Shown here in pieces: positions 16,186-28,100 of a DNA stretch of 64,000 nt (its first letter is position 1; the number at the start of each line of letters is the position of its first letter). Under the pieces are notes generated by a model, which was not told the DNA's origin, searched no databases, and saw only the letters and a program-made list of their open reading frames with translations. The position numbers and the translations under genes were made by a program. Origin of the DNA: Pseudoalteromonas piscicida (lineage in GTDB: Bacteria > Pseudomonadota > Gammaproteobacteria > Enterobacterales > Alteromonadaceae); contig NZ_CP021646.1 of NCBI RefSeq assembly GCF_002208135.1, forward strand, positions 3,288,001 to 3,352,000, written 5' to 3'.

Positions 16186-19100
16186 CTAGTGCAACACATA
16201 GTTGCGCTCAATTATGTTAACCAACTGCCACACTTGCTCGGCTTGCAAACAGGACAAATGATCTCCTTTGACTTCATAACAAGAGAGAGTGTGACTAAAT
16301 GGTTTCCACCCCATGTCTTGATTCACAGGACGGCCTTCAAATTCTTGCGTTTGCTGCGTTTTTACAACGCAGATTGGGGTGTCGCTAAGCATAGACGGCA
16401 TCTCAATATTTGCTCGCAGTTGGGCACTAAAAACTTGTTGAAAGTGACGTAGATGCGCATCACTAAAATTAAATCCAGCTTGATGTATCCAACGATTAAG
16501 ATAGGTAATACGTACCGAAGCATCACCTTGCTTATAGACACTGATTTCAGCACCAGAGACACTAAGGCGAAAAAACGCCACCAGATTATCCAGCATCATT
16601 TGTGCGATTTGCGCTTCATCCAAGTTAAGCGCTGGGCTGCTCGGTACAGGCGTATCAATCACAGTTACCGAGCAGCCAATTCGACCTTGTTGCTCAAGTA
16701 AAGTGGCAAGTTGATAGGCAATAAAGCTGCCAAAAGAATGTCCGACCAAATGCACCTGTTCACCAAGCTTAGCGTCGGCTAATACACTCAAGTAATACTC
16801 TGCGGTGCGGCCAATAGAGGTTAGCGTCTCGGGTTCCTCAGCAAGCGCCTCTGGCTGCAAGCCATAAACGGGTATACGGCTATCAAGCCCATTCACTAAC
16901 GCATGAAATGCCATTAGCCAACCTCCCGCTCCTGCAATCAATACCACAGGTGTAAAACCAAGCTCGCCTTCTTGCAAACACACTAAGGTTTCAAGCGATT
17001 GAGGTTCGCCATGGTGCTCGCCGAGGCTATCTCTCAATGCCTGAACATACTGACTGAGCCCACGCACAGTCGGATGCTCAAAAAGTGCCGACAGTGGCAA
17101 ATTGAGTTGTAGGTGCTGATTAATATCACCCACTAAACGCATCGCTAATAGCGAATGACCACCTAAATTAAAAAAGTTATCGTCAAGGCACACTCCATCC
17201 ACCTGCAAACGACAGGCAAACTGCTGCGCTAATTGAGTTTGTAGTGGTGTGAGCCTTTCCAGCTTAGCCTCTTGCCGCAAGGATTGAGGCGGAGTGTATG
17301 AACCTGCCAGTGCAATGAGCTGTTTGCGATCTATCTTGCCATTCGTTGTCAGCGGAAGCTGGCTAACTAATTGGAACAATTCAGGGACCATGTAAGCGGG
17401 TAGTACTGCGCGTAACTGCGCCCGCAGTGAGGCCGCGCTAATTTCCGTGTGCTGCGTTGGCTGCACAAATGCCACCAATTGCGCGTTGCTACTGCTATCT
17501 TCACGCACCATCACAGCACCAGCAGCAACTTCGTCTATCAGCTGAAGCTGTCGCTCAATTTCTCCCAATTCGATGCGGTACCCGCGCACTTTAACTTGGT
17601 CATCACCTCGGCCTAGATACAGCAATTCATTTGAGGCTAAGCAGCAAGCGCGATCACCGGTTTTATAAAGTCGCTGGCCGCTATCTGGCTCAATGACAAA
17701 GGCCTGCTGCGTCTTTTCTTTGTCATTGAGATAGCCTCTGGCAAGGCCAATACCCGCAATGTATAAATTGCCTTCCACACCGGTGGCCACTGCTCGGAGC
17801 TGCTCATCAAGTAAATATAAAGACAAACCCGCGACGGGCTGACCGATTGGTACGCGTGCACCACTGAAGTGTGTGACATCATTAAGGGTTGCAGAAATAG
17901 TTGCTTCGGTCGGGCCATAGGCATTAATAATTCGAATACGGTCGCCATAGCGCTGCTGCCAATCGGTGAGCGCGGCAATCTGCATTTGCTCGCCACCTAT
18001 GGTGATGATCCGTAACGAGTCTGGCAAGGCGACTGAAGTCGCTGCAAGTTGATGCCAATACGCCGTTGGTAAACTCATCAGTGTCAGCTCAGCATCTAGG
18101 CTTAATTGCGCCAGTTTGTTGGGATCTAGCATGTCGTCTGTCGGTGCCATTACCAGCGTTGCGCCATGAAGTAAAGTACAAAAAACTTCTTCGGCAAACA
18201 CATCAAAGCTCATGCTGGCAAATTGCAGGTAATTGTCGCTTGGCGTAATCGCATATTGCGAGGCTAATGCCTGCACATAATTAACGACACTGGCATGCTC
18301 CACCATCACCCCTTTTGGCATACCCGTGGTGCCCGAGGTATAAATCACATAACAGAGGTCGTCAATCTGGCATGGCGCAGTTAAGCAACAACTAGGCTGC
18401 TCAGCCAAAGCGCCCTGAATACTATCTAAATCGACTTGCGGCACCACTTGCTGCGAACTGTCCTGCCAATGTTTTGATTGAGTAACCAGCATGGCTGCAT
18501 TGGCATTTTGCAACAGTAAACGACGTCGAGATTCGGGTAGTGATGGTGCAATTGGTAGATAAGCCGCGCCCAATTTGAGCACCGCAAACATAGCCACAAT
18601 AAGCTGATAATTCGCCTCTAAACACAGCGCAATAATTACGGGGGCTGTACTCGGCTCTAGTCGTGAAGCAAGGTAATAGGCGAGCTGATTGGCGTCTTTA
18701 TCCAGCTGTGAATAGTGATAACAGCGTGCCTCCCCAGAGGCGGTACTATATTCACGAATAGCAATATGCTCAGGAAATTCAGCAGCAACTTGAGCAAATA
18801 ATCGCTGAATAGGTAAATTTGGCGTTTGATATTTCGCCGCTTGCGTCAGTGCAAAAGTAGGGAGTGGCAATGCCTTGCTGTACGACGCGTGTTGAGGCTG
18901 CCAAGACAATTTTCCGAGTGTTTGCTCAGGCTGTTGTGTCGCAGCTAAAATTAGCTGCTGCATAGCCGCAAGGCTTTGCTCGATGAACACTTCATCAAAG
19001 CATTGCTGCTGATAACTCAGCGTGAACGATAAACCCGCCCCAACGCCGACCACAAAGGTCAATGGATAGTGTGTTTCGTCAACTTCACTTAAGGTTGTTG

Positions 19101-22100
19101 CGATAAATGGCAGCGCTGCGCTATTTTGCAGTGGGTCTTGCGGATAGTTTTCAAATACATATAAACAATCAAACAGTGGACTGTCGTTCTCAATACCCGA
19201 CCACTGATGAACTTGTGTCAGTGGTGTATGCGGGTGCTGCGCCAATGCCGTAAGCAGCGACTTCACCGCTTGCAGGTAATCTTTCACACGCGCATTTTGA
19301 TCTATCGTGACATGGACCGCTTGCGTATTGATATACAAGCCAACGCGCTGCGCCATTCGACTAAGCGCTGTAGGTCTACCCGCGATGGTTTGACCAAATA
19401 AGGCATACGGTTCGTTGCAGCAACTTGCCATCCAATAAGCCCAGAGCCCTTGGATAAACTGATTGACGGTAAGACCTTGCTCGCCTGTAAAGCGAGTCAC
19501 GGCATCTTGCAGCGATTGCGGTAAAGTCACACTGAGTTCTTTAACACCGGCCGCTTGATTTTCAGTGTGTAGTACCTTTTCGCTGAGTAATGTGGGCGCA
19601 GTAACTTCACCCAAATACTCTCGCCAAAACGCTTCATCACTATCAGCATGCGTATTATGTAAGTACTCGATATGATCGCGGAAATTATCTACCACAATGG
19701 GCCGTAACTCCCCTTGGCAACGGGCTTGATAAAATGCCAATAATTCAGCAAATAGAACCAGCAGCGACCAGCCATCCATAATGAGATGGTGATAGGTCCA
19801 CACCACCCCGACATTGCCATCCTCAAAAGCAATTAAGCTCAATCGCATACAGGGCGCTTTTGAGAGCGTAAGCGGCTCGGCAAACTCCACCTCAGTCTGT
19901 GATTTCACCATGTGCGATTGTTCTTCTGCGATGGCATCACTGCGCAGCAGCGTCAGTGGTACATCGGCATGTTTACAGACCACTTGCAGCGGCTCACCCG
20001 CGACGCTGATAAAGGCCGAGCGTAATATGCTGTGCTGTTTAATCAATTGCTGCCAAGCGTAACTCAACGCCTCAATATCCACACAACCTTGTAGCAATAA
20101 GCTGGTTTGCTCTACGTAAGGTAGCGTGCTTTGAGTGTGCGCCTCACGTGCCGTTTGACTGTGGAACCACATGCCTTGCTGTAAGCCTGTAAGGGGGTAA
20201 ATATCCTCAACCTCTCCCTCAACTTGCCCAAGTATCCGTTGCAAATGCCGTTCAGAAATGCCGCTGAGAAATGGAAAGTCACTGACTGTATAATGACGTT
20301 GAGGCTGGGATTGGCAATGCTCGATGACCTGAATTAGACTTTCGAGTATCGCTTTGCTTAACCGCTCTGCTTCTTCTGGTGCCAAGCGCTGACGGTCAAA
20401 TTCTAACGTTAGCGCCAATTGACTATCGACAACCGCTGCGGTTAGCTGTGCGCCAAAGTAACTGAGGTTTGACTCTGCAACCAAAGCGCCAGTCGACTCA
20501 CGAGCATCTCCCAGCAAACCTTGTTGCTCAATAACTGTATCTAGCTGGCCTAAATAGTTGAAAAACAGTAAGCCGCGGGTATCAATCTCAAGCGATGAGC
20601 GAACGCTTGGCTCTGGGTGTAAATACCGCGCAGCGCCATAACTACTGGCGACTTTAGCGCTCCTTTCAAGCTCCGCCTTGATACTGCAAATCACATCATG
20701 CAAGCGGCTGCCATTACTAAATAACTGTATTGGATAGAGCGCCGTTAACCAGCCAATGGTTCGGCTACTGTCCAATGCCTCCGTCAGTAACTCGCGACCA
20801 TGCCCTTCTAGCATGATCACTTCACTGCCTGCACCACGCTTTTGCGCACACCAGGCAAGCGCACTGAGCTGCAATGCTTGCGCCGTTGTACCATAACTGG
20901 TGTTGGCGGCTCCCAGTAGCGCACGGGTGTGCGTTGCTGACAGTGTATGGCGAACTTTGGCTATGGTTGGGGTCGCGCTTGTATCATTAAGACTCAATAA
21001 GTGTGAGGTTTCAGCCAGTGCAGCCACCTTCTGCCATTTGCGCAAATCGCGCTCATCGGTTGCAAGTTCACGATAAAAATCGGCAAGTTCAGCTAAATTT
21101 GCGCTTGCGGCTGGAAGCTCCAGCGGCACATTGTTTGTTTGCTGCTGTAGTAGCTGACTCACATCTTCAAGTAACACACGCCAAGAGACGCCATCCACTA
21201 GCAAGTGATGCGCGCTAAATAGCAAGCGATTATTGGCCTCACTGTCAGGTGTCACAAATAACACCGCTTTAAACAGTGGCGTGCTAGTAAACGCAAAGCC
21301 TTGCAGCACTTGCTCACTGAACTCGCTCAGCTCAGCTTGCCATGCGTCACGCTCAAGCGTATGCGCCGTAAATACCTTTTGAATATCAATGCCATCACGT
21401 ATAAATAGGGTATTTTCATCCGCAACCACCAAACGTAGCGCATCGTGCTGGGCTATCAAGTACCCTATCACTTGCATGAGCTGCGCTGGTGTAACGGATT
21501 TATCCACACTCACCAGCACGCTCTGATCCCAATGACTGGGGTTGGCAAATTGTTGGGCAAAAAACCAATGCTGAATTGGTAATTTATCGAGTTTACCAAC
21601 CAATGGCTGCCTTTCTTTACCCATCGGCAGGTGAATATCTTGCTGGGCAAGTCTTGCTGCAAGTGCTGAAACACAGGGGTAGGTAAACACGTCGGTAGCG
21701 CTAACAGGTAACTTGAGTGCTTTGGCTTTACTTGCGACTTGAATACTCAAAATAGAGTCGCCGCCCAACGCAAAATAGTCGTCTTCAGCGGTCATGGATG
21801 GCGTATTTAATACCTGCCGATAAATCGCCAGTAACTGGGCTACGATGCTGTTAGCCTGCGGTGTGACCACGCTCTGCTCGGTTACTGTGGTAGTCTGTTG
21901 AGTTTTACTAAGCGTTGCCAAGGCACGATGGTCAACTTTGCCATGCGGTGTCAAAGGCAGCCTTGCGAGCATGACATAATGCTCTGGTACCATATAACTT
22001 GGCAGTCTCTCCTTTAGCTGGGCTTGAAGCACTTGAGGCTCAGTGTTTGCCACCACAAATGCCTGTAACTGTGGCTGCCTTGACGCGCTTGTGGTTATCT

Positions 22101-25100
22101 GAACTACACATTCTTGTACGCTCGATAGCAGCCCAATTTGCTGTTCAATTTCGGCCAGCTCAATACGATAACCTCGCAGTTTTACTTGTCCATCGTTACG
22201 ACCCATATAGGCGATACGGCCGTTGCTCAGCAGGCGGACCAAATCTCCTGTTTTATAGGCTCGCACCGTTTGCGATGGAGAGACTTGTAGCTCAATAAAA
22301 CGCTCAGCACTAAGCTGTGGTTGATGTAAATATCCTCTGGCAAGTCCCGCTCCTGTTACGTATAACTCACCGATCATCCCCGGTAGCACAACCCGCAGTT
22401 GTGGGTCTAAAATAAATAGCTGACTATTGTCGATAGGCAAGCCGATATCTGGCACCTTTTCGTCAAACTTAACCACGCCAGAAGTCGCGACCACCGAAGC
22501 TTCGGTAGGGCCATAGTTATTGACTAGGGTAAATCCGTACTCTTTTGCTTGCAGCGCACCGAGTTTATCGCCGCCAACCAGCAAATAGCGCAAGCTTTGC
22601 GGGTTAAACAAAGGCTCAGTGAGCAGCGCTTGAGCGATTGGCGTTGCAATAAAACTATGCGTGACTTGGTGCGTATTGAAGCAAGTTGTTAATTCGGCCG
22701 GTGACTGTAGCACGGCTTTTGTCACACACACTAAGCTCGCGCCAGCACATAAATAAGGCCAAATCTCCCATGTTGCCGCGTCAAAGGCGGGGTTTGCGGT
22801 TTGACTCGCTACGCTATGATTATCCACCGCAAAAGCACGTCGGTGCCAACCACATAAATTCGCCAACCCTTGGTGGGCTATCATCACGCCTTTAGGATTA
22901 CCAGTCGTGCCAGAGGTATAAATCACATAGGCTAGCTGATCCGCTTTAACTTTTGGAAACTGCTGAGGTGATGCTATTGTCGCAAGGCGCGCTTGCACGT
23001 TGGCGTCATCAACACAAATGACATGTGAGGAGCGATATTCAGCCTCAAGGTGATTATCATCTAACTCAGCTATCTCAAAGCGAGCGGCAAACTCACACTT
23101 TGTTAAAACCAGCGCTGCGCCGCTGTCTTTAGCGATGTAATTGACTCGCGCTTGAGGGTAATGAGGATCTACAGGTACATAACATCCACCCGCTTTTAAC
23201 ACAGCCAACATCGCCACAATGAGATCTGCGCTACCCGTCATCGCAACAAGCACAGGCTGCTCGGGTTGCAGCCCTTCACTTAATAACAGCGCCGCCAATG
23301 CCTTGGCTCTTTCAGTAAGCTCACCATAACTCAAGGTTTGATTTGAGTTTGTGTCAATTACCGCTATCTGTTTGGCCTGCGTGGGCACAGCCAAATTTCG
23401 CTCAATTTGCTCAAGCACTGACAGATCCAAGTGTTCAGGTGCTGATTTACCTGAAATTGCATGATTCTCTAGCAGCTGATCCTTCCAAAGTTTTATATCC
23501 GCAAGTGCGCAATAAGGCTGCGTGAGTAACTGCGCGATCACAACATTAAAACACTCTGCAATGCTAGCCACAGTTTCTTTTTCAAATAATCCACTGTTGT
23601 ATAGCCAGTGCAACCTTAACTCTTGCCCATTTATTGTTGCGCTGAGCTCTAGGTCAAACTTGGCACGCGCGTTTTCCGACGCTAAAACTTCCGTGCTAAG
23701 GCCTACAAACTCCGGTGTGTGCTGTGGCTCCGGATTAAACGCAAAACTCAACTGGAAAACACTTTGGTGACTCAGCTCACGGCTAACACCAAGATGGTCA
23801 ATGAGCTGCTCAAAGGGAAGTGATTGATGTTGATGTACTTGCTCAATCTGCTCTCTTTGTATATCGAGTAGCTGACTGAAACTCTGCTGCCAATCGACCT
23901 TCACGCGAATAGGCAAGGCATTGACGAAAAAGCCAATCAACTGCTCCACTTGCGGGTGATGCCGCCCTGAAAATGGCGCACCAACCACAATATCATCCAC
24001 TTGGCTAAACTTAGCGAGCACCACCGCATACGCGCTATGCAACCAAATAAACGGGGTTATTCCCAAGCGCTGACAATGCTGTTGTAGCCGTTGCCAAGTC
24101 TCTGCGCTTAGCTGCTCATTAAATGCTTGCGCGCTATTATTCACCGCTTGCCCACGCGGCGTATCTAGCGGTAATTGGTGCAGTGGCGGCGCATCGTCAA
24201 GGTGCGCTGACCAAAATGCCATGTCTGCACTTTGCTGCGCGCCTTGGCACAGTGATCGATGCCAATGCGCATAATCCGCGTATTGCACCTCAGGTGGCGC
24301 AATTAAGTCATGGGCAAGTCCACAGCCTTGGGTGTAATGGGCATAAAACTGCGTAAGCTCTCGCATTAATACTTCAATAGAGCGAGCATCACTAGCAATA
24401 TGGTGCATATTGACGATAAGGCGATGATAACCTGATGAAAATCGAACTAGAGTTGCGCGGATCATTAGCGCTTTACTAAGATCAAAACCCTGCGCTTGGT
24501 CGTCTCGTACCGCGCGCTGCCAAACCAAGTTTTGCCAAAGCGGCGATTGTGTGGAGACATCAATGAGCGTAACAAAATGCTCAGGCAAAGCCACAAGGTA
24601 CTGTTTAGGCCCATCATTCGTGTTGGTGATAGCCGAGTGCAACACCTGATGCCGTGACAGCACCTTTTGCCAACTTTGCTCGAATGCGCTCAGATCAAGC
24701 GCTCCTGAAAACGCCAATAACGCTTGAATTTGATATTGCTGGCTGCCCTGCTGCATTTGATCTAATGTCCACAAACGCTGCTGAGCAAAAGACAGCACCA
24801 CACCATTAGTTTTATCCACCACAGCAATTGTACTTAGCTGCGCGTCTTGCTTTTCAAGTGCTGCCGCTAAACCTTGTACTGTAGGGTGCGTAAAAATTGC
24901 TTGCAGCGGTAACTCAATGTGCAGCGTCTTGCGAATATGATTTGCCAGTTTTGCAGCCAGTAGCGAGTGCCCGCCGAGTCTAAAAAAGTCGTCATAACGA
25001 CCAACCGACTCGCGCTGCAGTATCTCGGCAAAATAACATGCAAGTTGGGTTTCAAGCTCGCCAATCGGTGCTTCATAAGTGTTTTCGTTAAAGCTTGTAT

Positions 25101-28100
25101 CAAGTTGCTGCAATAGTGCTTTTTTATCTACTTTGCCATTGCTGGTCAGTGGCATGGCTGCCACCGCTTGAACTTTGGCAGGCAACATATGGTCGGGTAA
25201 ATTTTGTTTTAAAAACTGTTGCATGACTAAAGTGATGTCATCGAACTCGACCTGTTTATGTAACACCACAAAGGCGCAGATCCAGACATTTTCTGGGTCT
25301 TGCCGATTTAACAGCACAGTGACCTCTGCCACTTCGGGATGATGGCGCAACTGGTTTTCAATTTCGCCTAATTCAATGCGATAACCCCGAACCTTTACCT
25401 GGTCGTCAATTCGACCAACATAGCTCAGCTCTCCGCTGGCCATTAAGCGCACGAGATCGCCTGAGCGATATAATCGCTGCTCAGACGCTTCACTAAATGG
25501 GTTTTGAATAAAGCGGGTCGCGTTTAATTCATCACGTTGCCAATACCCCCGACAAACCCCCTCGCCCCCTACGTACAACTCGCCCACGGCACCTTGCGGC
25601 AAGAGCCTTTGCTTGTCATCAAGTACATAGCAGCTGGTAGTCGGAATAGCACGACCTATATTACTGGTGCCAAGCGTCAGATCCGCAGGCTCCAGCGCCT
25701 TAAACGTAACATGTACCGTGGTTTCGGTAATGCCATACATATTGATTAACTGGCAATTTGGTAAGTGCTGTGCCCAAGGTTGTAGCTTACTCGGCTGCAA
25801 CGCTTCACCACCAAAAATCACGTACCGCACTGCACATTGGCTCGCCAACTGACTGTCATTGAGTAGCGTGGCTTGTAGCGCGTAAAAAGCACTAGGTGTT
25901 TGATTTAATACCGTAACCTGAGCATCAACCAACAACTGAGCAAAAGCTTGAGTGTCTTGCGCAGTCGCTTTATCCACAACCACAAGGCGACCACCAAAGA
26001 GCAACGCGCCATACATTTCCCACACTGAGAAATCAAAGCAGAAGGAATGAAACAAGGTCCAAACATCTTGCTCATTAAAATCGAATAAGTTGGGCTCAAC
26101 ATGAAGTAAGCGCACCACATGACGATGCTCAATTTGTACGCCTTTTGGTCTCCCTGTGGTGCCAGAGGTATAGATCATATAAGCCAAGTCTCGCGGCTCA
26201 ATCTGAATAGCATCAAGCTGCTTAAAGGCTTCTCGGCTGGCCTGAGGCTCTGCCTGTGACACATTAATTAGCTGGTATGAAATCTGACTAAACTGTGCCT
26301 GCGTAGCGTTGTCACAAAGCAGCCATGGGCTTTGCACGTCTCCCAAAATATACTCAATGCGTTCTTGAGGGTAGTCGGGATCTACTGGCACGTAGGCAGC
26401 ACCAACTCTAAGCACTGCCAGCAAGGTCACTATCATCTCAACGCTGCGCGATACACTCACCACCAACATGGTTCGTGGCGTGACGCCTTGTTGTAACAGC
26501 ATTATCGCCAGCGCATTGACTCGATCGTTAAGCTCACGATAACTCAGCACAGTCGTGCTATCTTGCACCGCAGTGCGTGTGGCAAAGTGCTCGGCGTAGC
26601 GCGTGAATAAGCTGGTGATGGTGTCTTGCTTAGGCCAAGTTGCCGCTTGGCATTGAGCGTCCGTTATTAAAGCTTGCTGCTGTTTTTGGTTCAGTAACGC
26701 AAGTTCACCAACGGCGGTATGAGGGGCTGTAACACAAGCTTGAAGCAGCGTGTGAAAGCAATCCGCCCAATGTTTGATGGTCTCTTCTGTGTAAAGATGG
26801 CTATCAAACTTCCAATGTAAATAAAGTGCCTGCTCATCAACTACGGCATTAAGTTCTAAGTCGCATTTTACCGCTATGCTATCCGCCTGTTGTTTTTGCA
26901 CTTCTTGAACCGATAATCCCGGAAGCGTAAAAGCACGCTCATCACGGGTTTCCAGTGTAAATAATATTTGCACTAGTGGATGGTGACTTAAATCTCTTGG
27001 AGCGCCAACCGCTTCAACCACTTTATCAAAAGGAATATCGCGGTATTCAAACGCTGCTAGGTTGAGGGCTTTTTGTTGCTGCAACCATTGGCTAAATGGC
27101 ATATCACTTTCGAGCTTTGCATGCATCACTAAGGTATTAACAAACAAGCCGATTAACGGCGTTAATTCAGGATGATGGCGGCCAAGCTCTGGCGTTCCTA
27201 CAACCACCTGCTGCGATTGCGTAAGCCTTGCGATAAACAACATAAAGGTATTGAGCAGCCACATAAAGGGTGTGAGCTGGAGCGACTTAGCCTGTGTCGA
27301 GATCGCCGCAAATAACGACGCATCGAGCGCTTGGCGATATACTTTCCCCGTTAACGACTGCACCGCAGGACGGACAAAATCACAAGGCAATGACTGCAAC
27401 GGCGCTAATTCGCTAAATTGCTGTTTTAATTGCGCCAGTGGTGCATCGATGCGTTCTGGCGTTAGCTGTGCTCGCTGCCATTGGCTAAAATCGCTATATT
27501 GCACGTTAATATTCGCCAGCGGCGTATACGGTTCGCCAACGTGTTTGCAATAGCCAGCTTCTATCTCATGTGCGAGTAGGGCCATTGATGCCCCATCAGA
27601 GACAATATGATGCATATTAAATGCAAGGTGATGTTCATCTCCATCACTCACCACCAGCACGCGAAGCAAACAATCATAAGCCAAGTCAAAAGGCTTATTC
27701 TGATGGGCCTCAAGGTGTGAAGTAATATAGGCTTGCCGTGTTTCCTCAGCTGCTAGACTGGCATCAAGCCACTCGAACGGCGCACTAATATCATCCGTTA
27801 TTTGCAGCTGGGGTTGGCCATCTTGTTCATTTTTTACAAACCTAGCGCGCAGTATTTCGTGGCGCTGCACCACATCTTGTACAGCGCTGCGCATTGCTTG
27901 AATATTAAGCTTGCCGTGTAACAAAAACTCGGCGGGCATATAATACTGCTTGCTACCTTGCAGTTGCTCAATAAACCACAGTCCTTCCTGTGCAAAACTC
28001 AGCGGTAAGATTTTCCCCGCGCTTGGCTGCGCGATAATGTGCGGTGAAGATTTCGCCACATCACGGCTTTGCTGCTGAAAGTAAGCAATGATCTCTGATT

